A DNA stretch of 64,000 bases, taken from the NCBI RefSeq assembly GCF_014205845.1, contig NZ_JACHCR010000022.1, forward strand, positions 1 through 64,000, read 5' to 3'. The notes beneath the pieces were generated by a model. It was not told the DNA's origin, did not search any database, and saw nothing but the letters and a program-made list of their open reading frames with translations. Shown here piece after piece: positions 25,396 to 34,290 of this stretch. A program made the translations under genes and the position numbers. The first letter of the stretch is position 1, and each line of letters starts with the position of its first letter. Source of the stretch: Mucilaginibacter cryoferens. Lineage in GTDB: Bacteria > Bacteroidota > Bacteroidia > Sphingobacteriales > Sphingobacteriaceae.

Positions 25396-26634
25396 ATGAC
25401 CGTTGGAATAAGGGCAAAGCTTTCTGTAATGATGTTCCTGGAGTTTTTTATCTGGGGAGCATGGTTTGTAACATTGGGTACATTTTTAGATAAAACTTTG
25501 CACGCCACGGGTGTACAGGCTGGGTCGGTGTTTTCAACCCAATCATGGGGGGCTATCATCGCGCCGTTCATTATTGGTTTAATTGCCGATAAGTATTTTA
25601 ACGCCGAGAAAATTCTTGGTGTTTTACATATTGTAGGTGCTATATTAATGTATCAGATGTTTAAGGCTGCTGATGTATCTGTGTTTTACCCATACGTTTT
25701 AGGTTACATGGTACTTTACATGCCAACATTGGCTTTGGTAAATTCGGTATCATTTAACCAGATGGTTGATCCCGAAAAGGAGTTTTCATCAATACGTGTT
25801 TGGGGAACCATAGGTTGGATCTTAGCTGGTTTAGCCATTAGTTATTTATTCCATTGGGATTCTCCAAGTGGTATTCAACAAGGCTTTTTGAAAAACACCT
25901 TCCTTATGGCCGGTATCGCTTCATTAGTATTGGGCTTGTTTAGCTTCACTTTGCCAGCTACACCACCTAAAATAGCCAAAGGCGAAAAGGTAAGCGTTGC
26001 TCAATTACTCGGTTTAGATGCTTTGAAGTTGCTGAAGGATAAAAACTTCCTGATATTTTTTGTAGCATCTATTTTGATCTGTATCCCGCTTGCTTTTTAC
26101 TATCAAAACGCCGGCGCATTTTTGGCCGATATTAAGGTTGATAATCCAACCGGAAAAATGACTATTGGGCAGGTATCAGAAGTAGCGTTCCTGCTTTGTT
26201 TACCTATCTTTTTCAAAAAGTTTGGTTTTAAATGGACAATTTTAGTAGGTATGGCCGCGTGGGCTATTCGTTATGCAATGTTTGCTTATGGTAATGCTGG
26301 CAGCTTAAGTTTTCTGCTTATTCTGGGTATTGCATTGCACGGTGTGTGTTACGACTTTTTCTTTGTATCCGGACAAATTTATACCGATTCAAAAGCGGGT
26401 GTTCAATACAAAAGCGCCGCGCAGGGTATGATAACCCTGGCAACTTATGGCGTAGGTATGTTAATTGGATTTTACATTGCCGGATTAATATCCGATAATT
26501 ATAATAGCCCTGCCGGTCACGATTGGAAAATGATATGGTTGATACCTGCCGGTATTGCGGCAGTAGTATTTATACTGTTTGTCTTATTTTTCAAAGATTC
26601 TAAGGCCGAAGAACCTTCCCCTGAACCAAGATAG
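25396..26634 (+). CDS. Nucleoside:H+ symporter-type MFS transporter
   Basis: The 412-residue protein is an integral membrane protein with about 12 helices. It resembles the nucleoside:H+ symporter branch of the major facilitator superfamily. Recognisable parts are FLEFFIWGAWFVTLGTFL at the start, IAPFIIGLIADKYF, the SSIRVWGTIGWILAG loop and GVCYDFFFVSGQIYTDSKAG in the second half. The last 12 residues are acidic. In these carbohydrate islands such transporters may carry glycosides or sugars rather than nucleosides, so the substrate should be left open. It follows the cytochrome gene by 30 bases and precedes a TIM-barrel gene by 11 bases, which shows operon membership. Confidence 0.83.
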   Translation: MTVGIRAKLSVMMFLEFFIWGAWFVTLGTFLDKTLHATGVQAGSVFSTQSWGAIIAPFIIGLIADKYFNAEKILGVLHIVGAILMYQMFKAADVSVFYPYVLGYMVLYMPTLALVNSVSFNQMVDPEKEFSSIRVWGTIGWILAGLAISYLFHWDSPSGIQQGFLKNTFLMAGIASLVLGLFSFTLPATPPKIAKGEKVSVAQLLGLDALKLLKDKNFLIFFVASILICIPLAFYYQNAGAFLADIKVDNPTGKMTIGQVSEVAFLLCLPIFFKKFGFKWTILVGMAAWAIRYAMFAYGNAGSLSFLLILGIALHGVCYDFFFVSGQIYTDSKAGVQYKSAAQGMITLATYGVGMLIGFYIAGLISDNYNSPAGHDWKMIWLIPAGIAAVVFILFVLFFKDSKAEEPSPEPR

Positions 26635-26645
26635 AAATATAAACC

Positions 26646-27536
26646 ATGGCATCAAATCAAAACAGACGATCGGCTATTAAGAGCATCGTTACAGGTACAG
26701 CCGCAATTTCGGCGGCAAGCATGTTATCGTCATTTAAATCTGAAGAAAAAGAAATGGTAGTTGATACTGCGTTAAAAGGTAATATTAACCATGCCGTATG
26801 CCGTTGGTGCTATGGCGATATTTCGGTTGAGCAACTTTGTATTGCCGCCAAAGATATCGGTATTAAAGGCATCGACCTTGTTGGCCCGGCCGATTGGCCT
26901 ACGCTGAAAAAATACGGGTTGTACTCGTCTATGTGTAACGGTGCCGAAATTAACCTTACCGACGGTTTTGGCGATACCCAATTTCACGCCCAGCTGCACA
27001 AAAACTACAGCGAGATGATTCCTAAAGTGGCAGCAGCAGGGTATAAAAACCTCATCTGCTTTAGCGGAAGCCGTCGCGGTAAGGATAATGAAACCGGTTG
27101 GAACAATTGTGTGGAAGGCTTAAAACCAATGGTTGAACTGGCCGAAAAGCATGGTGTTGTTTTGGTAATGGAATTGCTAAACAGCAAAATAGACCATAAA
27201 GATTACCAATGCGATAGGGTAGAGTGGGGAGCAGAGCTTGCCAAAAGATTAGGCTCGGAACACTTTAAACTGCTTTTTGATATTTACCACATGCAGATAG
27301 ATGAAGGCGATGTTATCCGTAACATCAAAACTTTTCATCCATACATTAACCATTATCATACAGGTGGTGTACCTGGCCGTAACGAGATTGATGATAGCCA
27401 GGAGCTTTATTACCCGGCAATTATGAAGGCCATTGTAGCTACCGGGCATACTGGTTTTGTTGCACAGGAGTTTATTCCTAAACAGCCAGACCACTTAGCA
27501 TCATTGCGTAAGGCGGTGCACATTTGTGATGTTTAA
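26646..27536 (+). CDS. Exported hydroxypyruvate isomerase-like TIM barrel
   Basis: The 296-residue protein begins with a twin-arginine-like signal (NQNRRSAIKSIVTGTAA) and then a hydroxypyruvate isomerase-like TIM barrel. Typical segments are VCRWCYGDISVEQLC, KGIDLVGPADWPTLKKYG, the glutamate-bearing VLVMELLNSKIDHKDYQCD, LLFDIYHMQIDEGD, and the final GFVAQEFIPKQ. The metal ligands expected in this fold (Glu, Asp, His, Glu) can be matched. The family interconverts aldoses and ketoses or related small keto compounds. Presence outside the membrane argues for a keto-sugar or keto-glycoside substrate. The Tat motif is shorter than usual, so the export route is less sure than in the paralogues at 13053 and 27587. 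Confidence 0.82.
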   Translation: MASNQNRRSAIKSIVTGTAAISAASMLSSFKSEEKEMVVDTALKGNINHAVCRWCYGDISVEQLCIAAKDIGIKGIDLVGPADWPTLKKYGLYSSMCNGAEINLTDGFGDTQFHAQLHKNYSEMIPKVAAAGYKNLICFSGSRRGKDNETGWNNCVEGLKPMVELAEKHGVVLVMELLNSKIDHKDYQCDRVEWGAELAKRLGSEHFKLLFDIYHMQIDEGDVIRNIKTFHPYINHYHTGGVPGRNEIDDSQELYYPAIMKAIVATGHTGFVAQEFIPKQPDHLASLRKAVHICDV

Positions 27537-27586
27537 ACCTTATGGCTTAAACACACTCTAAAAATACATTAACCAAACAGAAATAC

Positions 27587-28462
27587 ATGACAACCAGAAG
27601 AACATTTTTAGCACAAGCCGGTCTGCTTTCGGCAGGTGCAATGTTAGCGCCGTCTTTACTATCGGCAAAAGAAAGAAACGGCGCGGGGCTGCAATTATAT
27701 AGCTTACGCGATCAGTTACCTGCCGATGTTAAGGGCGTAATTGGCAAAGTGGCTAAAGCAGGTTACAAAGAAGTTGAAACCTTTGGCTATAATAAAGATA
27801 CCGGCTATTGGGGTTTACACAGTAAAGATTTTGGCGCGTTGCTAAAAGATAACGGTTTAAGCAGCCCAAGCGGCCACTACGGCCTGGATTCGTATTTTGG
27901 CGAAGGTAAAACCGACGATCTGAAGACGTATATAGATGTGGCTAATGTTATTGGACAAACCTATATCATAGTGCCATCCTTAAACCATAATTTTATTAAA
28001 ACCGTTGACGACTGCAAAGGCGTTGCCGAAAAAATGAACAAGGCTGCCGAAATTTGCAAGGCCGCCGGTTTAAAACTGGGTTACCATAACCACAATTTTG
28101 AATGGGCGCCGGTGGGCGATACTACTTTTTACGATGTAGTGTTAAAAAATACCGATCCAAAGCTGGTTAATATGGAAATGGATCTTTACTGGGTAGTACG
28201 CGCCGGACAAGATCCGCTGGCTATTTTTGAGAAACATCCGGGGCGTTTTACATTTGTGCATATTAAAGACAGGGATAAAACCAATCCTAACCTTAATACG
28301 GAGATAGGTAACGGCGATATCGACTTTGTGAAAATATTAAGCAAAGCGAAACTTGGCGGTGTAAAGCACTTTATTGTTGAGCAGGAAAACTATACAAATA
28401 TTGATCCTTACGTAAGTATTGCCAAAAGCGCTGCCTACTTAAAAAATACGCTACACATCTAA
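27587..28462 (+). CDS. Tat-exported sugar isomerase/epimerase-like TIM barrel
   Basis: This 291-residue protein starts with TTRRTFLAQAGLLSAGA, a clear twin-arginine signal. The barrel shows GLQLYSLRDQLP, GYKEVETFGY, the conserved LKLGYHNHNFEWAP, MEMDLYWVVRAG, FVHIKDRD and IVEQENYTN, closely like the protein at 13053. The motif YHNHNFE is a hallmark of the exported branch found with DUF1080 proteins. It is followed by the DUF1080 gene after 16 bases, so the two are coexpressed and probably act on the same compound. A role in opening or isomerising a 3-keto-glycoside is the best guess; I cannot tell which step. The family call itself is firm. Confidence 0.84.
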   Translation: MTTRRTFLAQAGLLSAGAMLAPSLLSAKERNGAGLQLYSLRDQLPADVKGVIGKVAKAGYKEVETFGYNKDTGYWGLHSKDFGALLKDNGLSSPSGHYGLDSYFGEGKTDDLKTYIDVANVIGQTYIIVPSLNHNFIKTVDDCKGVAEKMNKAAEICKAAGLKLGYHNHNFEWAPVGDTTFYDVVLKNTDPKLVNMEMDLYWVVRAGQDPLAIFEKHPGRFTFVHIKDRDKTNPNLNTEIGNGDIDFVKILSKAKLGGVKHFIVEQENYTNIDPYVSIAKSAAYLKNTLHI

Positions 28463-28478
28463 TTAAAACCAATATAAC

Positions 28479-29249
28479 ATGAGATATTCGATTATACTAA
28501 CCACCATTTTAGCCGGGAGTTTTTTTATGGCTAATGCGCAAACCGCAAAACCCGAGGATACCGAAATATGGGAACCTATTCCCAAAGCAGTGGTGCCCGG
28601 TAAAGTATTGGGCGATGCTCCATCTGATGCCATTGTTTTGTTTGATGGTAAAAACCTTGATGAATGGGTTGATGTAGAAACCCAAACGCCGGCCAAATGG
28701 ACGGTAAAGGGAAATATCCTAACTGTAAATAAAGCTACAGGGAATATAGAAACCCAAAAGAAGTTTACTAACTACCAGTTACATATTGAGTGGCGCGTAC
28801 CTGCAAGTATTACAGGCAGTGGGCAGGCCCGTGGTAACAGTGGTGTGTTTTTAGCTTCATTAGGTAAAGGCGATGCCGGTTACGAGCTACAGGTTTTAGA
28901 TTCGTACAACAATAAAACATACGTTAACGGTATGGCGGGTAGCTTGTACAAACAAGTTATTCCGTTGGCAAACCCAGGCCGCAAGCCAGGCGAGTGGAAT
29001 GTATACGATGTAGTATGGACAGCCCCTGTATTTAACCAGGATGGCACCCTGAAATCGGCAGCAAGAGCAACCGTGTTTTTTAACGGTGTACTGGTTGAAA
29101 ACAACTTTGAATTGCTTGGCCCAACCCAATACATAGGCAAACCATCTTACGAAGGTAAATCCCATGGCGCGGCGCCAATAAAACTACAAGCCCACGGCGA
29201 TAAAAGCGAACCGCTTAGTTTCCGCAATATTTGGGTGAGAGAATTGTAA
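28479..29249 (+). CDS. DUF1080 / 3-keto-disaccharide hydrolase family protein
   Basis: The 256-residue exported protein has a signal peptide (about 1-21, ending NAQT) and a DUF1080 jelly-roll domain from about 45 to the end. Typical pieces are AIVLFDGKNLDEWVD, TVKGNILTVNKATG, YQLHIEWRVP, ARGNSGVFLAS, YELQVLDSYNNKTYVNG, LQAHGDKSEPLSFRNIWVREL. The Pfam family name reflects members that hydrolyse 3-keto-disaccharides. In this island it would cleave glycosides already oxidised at C3 by the GMC dehydrogenases, releasing 3-keto-glucose or its counterpart. It ends the gene cluster and is followed 26 bases later by a strong terminator. Activity is inferred from family and neighbours. Confidence 0.88.
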   Translation: MRYSIILTTILAGSFFMANAQTAKPEDTEIWEPIPKAVVPGKVLGDAPSDAIVLFDGKNLDEWVDVETQTPAKWTVKGNILTVNKATGNIETQKKFTNYQLHIEWRVPASITGSGQARGNSGVFLASLGKGDAGYELQVLDSYNNKTYVNGMAGSLYKQVIPLANPGRKPGEWNVYDVVWTAPVFNQDGTLKSAARATVFFNGVLVENNFELLGPTQYIGKPSYEGKSHGAAPIKLQAHGDKSEPLSFRNIWVREL

Positions 29250-29274
29250 GCAATGCTTCATTAAATATTAAATG

Positions 29275-29307
29275 GCGTGTTCCGGTTATTGGGGCACGCT
29301 TTTTTTT
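29275..29307 (+). terminator. Rho-independent terminator after the DUF1080 gene
   Basis: GCGTGTTCC at 29275-29283 pairs with GGGGCACGC at 29291-29299 (two G-U pairs) around a 7-base loop, followed by eight T residues. Confidence 0.85.
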
Positions 29308-29388
29308 GTGAATAAAATAGCGGTAACACTTAAAAAACAACAAGAAATCAAGATTTGAAATTATATTTACAAAATTTTAACCCCACCC

Positions 29389-30171
29389 ATGAAAACAACT
29401 CTTATTCGCGCAATTACTTTGGCTTTTAGCTTCCTGCTTTTGGCCTTCAACCTGTCGGCTTCGCCTAAAAAATATTATTACGAGCTTAAGGTTTACCACT
29501 ATAAAACGTTAAACCAGGAAGCTAAAATTGAGCATTATTTAAAAGATGCTTACTTACCGGCATTGCACAGGGCAGGGATACTCAATGTGGGTGTATTTAA
29601 ACCCATAAAACAGGATACAACGGATATGCGCATTTATGTATATACCCCCTTTACATCTTTGGATAAACTTACCGGTATCGATAAAAAATTGCAGGGAGAT
29701 ACCCAGTATTTTACCGATGGAGAAGAGTATATGAATGCCGATTATAAAGATGCGCCTTACACCCGTATAGAGATTATGATATTACATGCCTTCCCTGGTA
29801 TGCCGGCGCCAGCTGTGCCTGTACTTACAGGTAATAAAGCAGATAGGGTGTATGAACTACGCAGCTATGAGAGCCCTACCGAAAAGTATAATTACAACAA
29901 AGTACGCATGTTTAACGATGGCGATGAGATAGGTCTTTTTAAACGACTTGGTTTTAATGCTGTTTTTTATTCGGAAGTGGTATCTGGTGGCCATATGCCC
30001 AACCTGATGTATATGACCACATTTAACAGCAAGGCCGATAGGGATAAACATTGGGAGACATTTAACAACGATGCTTATTGGAAAACACTTTCGGCAAAGG
30101 CCGAATATCAGCACAATGTTTCCCGTGCCGATATATTCTTTCTTTTCCCAACCGAATATTCTGATTTTTAA
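29389..30171 (+). CDS. Exported NIPSNAP family protein, two-domain
   Basis: The 260-residue product has a signal peptide (about 1-26, ending NLSASP). It contains two ferredoxin-like NIPSNAP domains, residues of about 28-140 starting YYYELKVYHYKTLNQE and about 150-258 starting VYELRSYESPTEKYN, which repeats the ELR-Y pattern. NIPSNAP domains are dimeric alpha-beta barrels of unclear chemistry. In Bacteroidota such exported two-domain forms are often next to DUF1080 genes, as here. A terminator separates it from the previous gene, so it has its own transcript. The role may be to handle a reactive keto-sugar or a quinone-like compound, but this is speculation. Confidence 0.82.
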   Translation: MKTTLIRAITLAFSFLLLAFNLSASPKKYYYELKVYHYKTLNQEAKIEHYLKDAYLPALHRAGILNVGVFKPIKQDTTDMRIYVYTPFTSLDKLTGIDKKLQGDTQYFTDGEEYMNADYKDAPYTRIEIMILHAFPGMPAPAVPVLTGNKADRVYELRSYESPTEKYNYNKVRMFNDGDEIGLFKRLGFNAVFYSEVVSGGHMPNLMYMTTFNSKADRDKHWETFNNDAYWKTLSAKAEYQHNVSRADIFFLFPTEYSDF

Positions 30172-30567
30172 AGGTGCAGCTTACGCTACAATACGCCTGA
30201 TTGTATCTATGCAGCAAATAGGACAGGTGTAGGCTGATAAGGAAATAATAGGGGCATTGTTATGCCTTATATTAATGCTATCAAAAATTAGGTACATGTA
30301 ATAAAGCGAAGTTGAAAATGAAAAGCAGGAGAGCAACAGGCATCAGGAAATTCAATAGCAAGCTTTAGCCTTGCAAAAGCGTATATTTTACCTTATTTAA
30401 GGCATTTTGTTGAGATAAATTAAGCATAAGGGAGGCAGTATTTGGCGAGAGCAGATGTTTTGCTTTTATTTAGCGTTCCCGTGGCAAAAGGCAATGTTAA
30501 GGTTAGTTAAATTTAACTGCATTATAAACATGAAATTACTATTAAGGGCTTGGTTTTTGTGGGTGAA
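30172..30567. other. Intergenic, no gene seen
   Basis: A gap of almost 400 bases. It contains a short imperfect hairpin at about 30358-30376 (GCAAGCTTTAGCCTTGC) and AT-rich sequence. A reading frame on the minus strand that extends from 30466 into the regulator gene looks like a shadow of that gene. Confidence 0.5.
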
Positions 30568-30936
30568 ATGATTGAAGTGGGAAATACAAAAAAAATCATG
30601 ATAGCGGACGATGATCCGGGGATTGTGGATGCGGTGGAGATCATCTTGGATTTTGAAGGTTATGAAGTTTCGTCGACGGTAAACGGTGCGACTGTTTTGG
30701 ATATGAAAGCAGAATTTCCAGATCTGCTCCTTCTCGACATCTGGATGTCGGGTTCGGACGGCCGCGATATTTGCCGCGAACTCAAACAACGCAATGATAC
30801 CAAGCGTATCCCTATCATTATGATATCTGCCAGTCGCGATATAGAACGTTCTGCTTACGAAGCCGGTGCTGATGATTTTTTGGCGAAACCTTTCGAGATT
30901 GATGATCTGTTGGGGAAGATCAGGAAGCTGCTTTAA
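30568..30936 (+). CDS. Single-domain response regulator (CheY-like)
   Basis: The 122-residue protein is a lone receiver domain. It has the acidic cluster IADDDPG at 13-17, the phosphoacceptor Asp57 in LLLLDIWMSG, a Ser in MISAS, and the conserved Lys in FLAKPFEID. No output domain follows. Such proteins act by binding a partner or in phosphorelays. A TTG at 30550 would add six residues; the ATG at 30568 (MIEVGNTKKIMIADDD) is preferred. The next gene lies 365 bases away behind a sigma-54 promoter, so it is not part of the efflux operon. The matching kinase is not obvious in the window; the kinase at 39242 is more likely paired with the NtrC-type protein beside it. Confidence 0.85.
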   Translation: MIEVGNTKKIMIADDDPGIVDAVEIILDFEGYEVSSTVNGATVLDMKAEFPDLLLLDIWMSGSDGRDICRELKQRNDTKRIPIIMISASRDIERSAYEAGADDFLAKPFEIDDLLGKIRKLL

Positions 30937-31194
30937 AAAAATGTAACTACTGCATTGGGGTTCAATCCGGGTTTATTGTTTTCTGTTGCGGTTTGTATTT
31001 TATGATAATTGGTAATTTGTTGATTTTTAAATGAATAACATTTTAAAGTGTCTCACTTGTTGCACAACACTATGCTTTGGGATCACATTAAAGCCCTAAA
31101 AAATGTGTCCCTCAAGAGATGGTTAATAGATGCCTATCGCTTTTTTTTCCTTTCTGCCTTCTCACTCTCCAAATTGCTCCATTTCCAAAAAAAC

Positions 31195-31210
31195 TGTCCG
31201 ATATCGATCA
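31195..31210. promoter_or_regulatory. Possible enhancer-like dyad upstream of sigma-54 promoter
   Basis: TGTCCGATATCGATCA is a near-palindrome (core CGATATCG, ends TG and CA) about 50 bases before the -24 element. Related TGTC words occur at about 31049 and 31106. It may be a binding site for the NtrC-type activator. The dyad is imperfect, and 50 bases is close for an enhancer. The rest of the gap 30937-31260 contains no supported gene. Confidence 0.3.
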
Positions 31211-31260
31211 CTTTTTTGAAATTTAAATTGTATAATTAATTGATAATTAGTTATATACCA

Positions 31261-31277
31261 TTGGTATAAGTATTGCA
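31261..31277 (+). promoter_or_regulatory. Sigma-54 (-24/-12) promoter of the efflux operon
   Basis: TTGGTATAAGTATTGCA matches the sigma-54 consensus YTGGCACGnnnnTTGCW at the invariant GG and GC with exact spacing. Ten of the thirteen consensus positions agree. It ends 24 bases before the adaptor ATG, which gives a short leader. An NtrC-type activator gene lies at the end of the same cluster. Confidence 0.78.
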
Positions 31278-31301
31278 AAACCCAATGCAAATTATATCAC
31301 A

Positions 31302-32546
31302 ATGGATAAAGAAATTACGCTCGAAGTATCAGCGCAAAAAAGAAAGAAAGGGGCATTGATAGCTGTTATTAGTATAGCTGTTTTGCTGCTGGCTATCTTT
31401 TCGCTTCGGGGATATATTAAATCGTCGGTTAAATTATCGGAGATAACTACTGCCACAGTTGAGGTGGGAAATATAGAAAACACCATCAATGCAACAGGTG
31501 AGGTTTTGCCCGAGTTTGAAGAGATTATTACCAGTCCTATAAATGCATCTATACAAAGCGCGCTGATGGATGCTGGCAATAAAGTTAAGCCGGGGGAGTC
31601 GATACTCACTTTGGATAAATCGGCCACCCAAACCGAATACGATAAACTCAACTTTACCCTCGAATCTAAACATAACGAGATCAGCAAACTCAAGCTCGAT
31701 CTGGGCAAAAGCTTTTACGATATTCAATCTAATAACGATATTAAACAACTGCACATCAGCAACCTGGCCGATGCTGTTGAAAACGCTAAACGCTTGTTTA
31801 AAGCCGGTGGCGGTACCCGCGAAGGCATAGAGCAGGCCGAGCTGAATTTGAAAGTTGCCCAACTGGAGAAAAAGCAACTGGAGAACGAGATCAAAAATAA
31901 GCAGCAAACCATGCAGATAGAGATCAAAGAAGCCCAGATAGCCGCTGATATCCAGGGAACCGATCTGAAAGCCTTACAACGTAAACTAACGCTGGCCAAT
32001 GTGGTAGCTACGCGTGCGGGTGTTATTACCTATGTAAACAAAAACATAGGTGCTAATGTGCACGAGGGCGAAACACTGGCCCGCATTGCCGATCTGGGTA
32101 GTTTTAAAGTATCTGGCAGTATCTCCGATAACTCTGTAGATCAGTTGCATAGTGGTTTGCCCGTTATCATCCGCATAAATGATACACAACTGCGTGGGCA
32201 TGTTGCCAACGTGTCTCCATCGGTACAAAACAGTATTATTTCTTTTGATATTCAGTTGGATGACCGGGCCAACAAGCAACTGCGCCCTAATATGAAAGTA
32301 GATGTTTTTTTGGTGACAGCTACGCATAGTAAAATTATGCGGGTTGCTAATGGGCCCGCATTTAAAGGCCCAACGGTACAGGATATTTTTGTGCTGAACA
32401 ACGGCAAGGCAGAAAAGAGAACCGTACACATCGGTCTCACCAATTTCGACTATGTGGAGATCCGCGATGGTGTAAAGCCCGGCGATGTTGTTGTTACCTC
32501 GGATATGACGGAATACAAAAACTCGAAGGAAGTAACGATTAATTAA
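31302..32546 (+). CDS. Efflux periplasmic adaptor (HlyD/MacA-like membrane fusion protein)
   Basis: The 414-residue protein has one N-terminal transmembrane helix (about 18-36), then a lipoyl/barrel-sandwich half (about 55-95 with GEVLPEFEEII), a long coiled-coil hairpin (about 100-220, rich in Lys, Glu and Gln), the second half-motif (ATRAGVITYVNKNIGANVHEGE) and a C-terminal beta-barrel with membrane-proximal domain. It links an inner-membrane pump to the outer-membrane channel. The start ATG at 31302 lies just after a sigma-54 promoter. The following genes encode the channel, ATPase and two permeases, so this is a MacAB-type tripartite pump of the kind that moves peptides or small hydrophobic molecules. 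Substrate unknown. Confidence 0.88.
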   Translation: MDKEITLEVSAQKRKKGALIAVISIAVLLLAIFSLRGYIKSSVKLSEITTATVEVGNIENTINATGEVLPEFEEIITSPINASIQSALMDAGNKVKPGESILTLDKSATQTEYDKLNFTLESKHNEISKLKLDLGKSFYDIQSNNDIKQLHISNLADAVENAKRLFKAGGGTREGIEQAELNLKVAQLEKKQLENEIKNKQQTMQIEIKEAQIAADIQGTDLKALQRKLTLANVVATRAGVITYVNKNIGANVHEGETLARIADLGSFKVSGSISDNSVDQLHSGLPVIIRINDTQLRGHVANVSPSVQNSIISFDIQLDDRANKQLRPNMKVDVFLVTATHSKIMRVANGPAFKGPTVQDIFVLNNGKAEKRTVHIGLTNFDYVEIRDGVKPGDVVVTSDMTEYKNSKEVTIN

Positions 32547-32552
32547 GAAACC

Positions 32553-32634
32553 AGCCCCCTCTAAATCTCCCCCCGAAGGGGAGACTTTGAAAATTTTTTA
32601 AGCCCTCCCTACCGGGGAGGGTTTGGGTGGGGCT
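32553..32634. repeat. Composite hairpin repeat between adaptor and channel genes
   Basis: Outer arms AGCCCC and GGGGCT enclose two hairpins, TCTCCCC/GGGGAGA (32566-32584) and CCCTCCC/GGGAGGG (32603-32621). It resembles the elements at 16474, 37438 and 40610 in layout. It lies inside the operon, so it may act as a stability or attenuation element. Confidence 0.7.
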
Positions 32635-32648
32635 TAGAAGATATAAAA

Positions 32649-34106
32649 ATGAAATTTTTCTACATCATATTATTATTCACCGTTAGTTCAAGGGCATTTG
32701 CGGCCGGTGGCAGCGATACCCTGCGGCTTACCTTGCAGCAGGTGGTGGAGATGGCCAAAGCCAACTCTATAGCGGCGAAGCAGGCAGCTACCGTGCGCGA
32801 AACTAAATATTGGGAGTATCGCACCTATAAATCAAATTATCAGCCACAATTATCATTAAGCGGTATTTTGCCGGGCTATACCAAATCATTTACGCAAGTA
32901 CAGCAGCCCGATGGTACTATACAGTTTCAGCCTATACACAATGATAACTCATCACTGGCGCTTAATTTTACTCAAACTATTACGGCTACCGGCGGTACTA
33001 TTTACGGCACTACGCAATTGCAGCGTTTTGATGATTTTGACAGGCATAATATTCTGTACAATGGCATTCCTTACGGTATTGGGTATACCCAGCCGCTGTT
33101 TCAGTTCAATAGTTTAAAATGGGATAAAAGGATAGAGCCTTTAAAATATAACGAAAGCAAGCAGACCTATATTGAAGCGCAGGAACAGATAGCTATTGAC
33201 GTAGAGGGTTTCTTTTTTGATTTGCTGCTGGCGCAGGTTAACCTTAAAATTGCCGAAACCAATTACAGTAACACACAAAAGATTATGGCCATTGCCAATG
33301 TTAAATTTGAGTTGGGTAAGGTATCAAAGAACGATATACTGCAACTGCGCTTAGAGCAGATCAACGCCAAAAAAGCTGTAGGCATCGCCAAACGTGATAT
33401 GGAAATTGCCACCCTTAACCTGCGAAGCTATACCGGCCAAGAGGGAGACAATCAGATTGTATTGATAATGCCCAAAAACATCAGCCAGATGCAGGTATCA
33501 TCTGATAAAGTATTGGCCGAGGCTTTTGCTAACAGATCGGCTGCTATCGCGTTTTTACGCAAGATTGCCGAGGCAAAAAGGGATGTTGCTAAAGCCAAAG
33601 GGCAAAATGGTTTAACGGCGACGCTTAATGCCAATTTGGGTTATTCAAACACGTCTACCAGTATCCCCGGAGTATACAAAAATCCACAGAACCAGCAAGT
33701 ATTGCAGGTGCAGCTGGCCATACCAATATTGGATTGGGGGCGCTCCCAATCGCGCACAAAAACAGCGCTTGCCAATCAGCAATTTACCGAATACGCGGTT
33801 GAGCAGGATAAGCAAACCTTTAAACAGCAAATAGTAACCCAGGTATCGCTATTTAATGTGATGAAGGAACAATTGGTATATACCGCCGAGGCCGATAGTA
33901 TAGCCTCCGAAAAGTACCAGATAGCCCGCGAACGCTACGTATTGGGCGATCTGAGCATCACCGACCTCGGCATAGCCTTCCGCGAAAACGACCAGGCCAA
34001 ACGCGATTACGTAGCCTCCCTCCGCGATTTCTGGGGAGCCTACTATCAATTGCGCTACCTGTCTTTATATGATTTCGAAAGCAATAAAAAGATAACATAC
34101 CAGTAG
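32649..34106 (+). CDS. TolC-family outer-membrane efflux channel
   Basis: The 485-residue protein has a signal peptide (about 1-18, ending AFAAG) and two repeated helical/strand halves typical of outer-membrane efflux proteins. Marks are LTLQQVVEMAKANS at the start, NYSNTQKIMAIANVKFELGKVSKNDILQLRLEQINAK in the first half, and ILDWGRSQSRTKTALANQQF plus the second long helix near 380-440. Three such subunits form the channel that takes substrate from the HlyD-type adaptor to the outside. Size is normal. It follows the adaptor gene after about 100 bases of repeat and shares its sigma-54 promoter. An AT-rich gap with a 16-base tandem repeat then precedes the ATPase gene. Confidence 0.87.
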   Translation: MKFFYIILLFTVSSRAFAAGGSDTLRLTLQQVVEMAKANSIAAKQAATVRETKYWEYRTYKSNYQPQLSLSGILPGYTKSFTQVQQPDGTIQFQPIHNDNSSLALNFTQTITATGGTIYGTTQLQRFDDFDRHNILYNGIPYGIGYTQPLFQFNSLKWDKRIEPLKYNESKQTYIEAQEQIAIDVEGFFFDLLLAQVNLKIAETNYSNTQKIMAIANVKFELGKVSKNDILQLRLEQINAKKAVGIAKRDMEIATLNLRSYTGQEGDNQIVLIMPKNISQMQVSSDKVLAEAFANRSAAIAFLRKIAEAKRDVAKAKGQNGLTATLNANLGYSNTSTSIPGVYKNPQNQQVLQVQLAIPILDWGRSQSRTKTALANQQFTEYAVEQDKQTFKQQIVTQVSLFNVMKEQLVYTAEADSIASEKYQIARERYVLGDLSITDLGIAFRENDQAKRDYVASLRDFWGAYYQLRYLSLYDFESNKKITYQ

Positions 34107-34234
34107 GTAAGTCAAAACTGTGAAGCATTCTTGAACGCCAATAAGGACAAAATTAAATCGTGAAAAATTCAAAATTAAAAAGTCAAAAAAAATAAATAGT
34201 ATAATAGTGAATCAACCTAACAATTCAATAACTC

Positions 34235-34281
34235 AATAATTCAGTCATTCAATAATTCAGTCATTCAATAATTCATTAATT
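34235..34281. repeat. 16-base tandem repeat
   Basis: AATAATTCAGTCATTC is repeated exactly at 34235-34250 and 34251-34266, then partly at 34267-34281, next to related ATTCAATAA words. It sits directly before the ATPase gene at 34291. All words face one way. Confidence 0.8.
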
Positions 34282-34290
34282 AAAAAAGAT

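Noticed and set aside
30466..30789. 107-codon minus-strand frame over the response regulator
   Set aside because: It is a shadow of the receiver-domain gene, which has all catalytic residues in the plus-strand frame.
31048..31239. 63-codon frame upstream of the efflux operon
   Set aside because: Composition is that of random AT-rich DNA, there is no family pattern, and it covers the candidate regulatory region.
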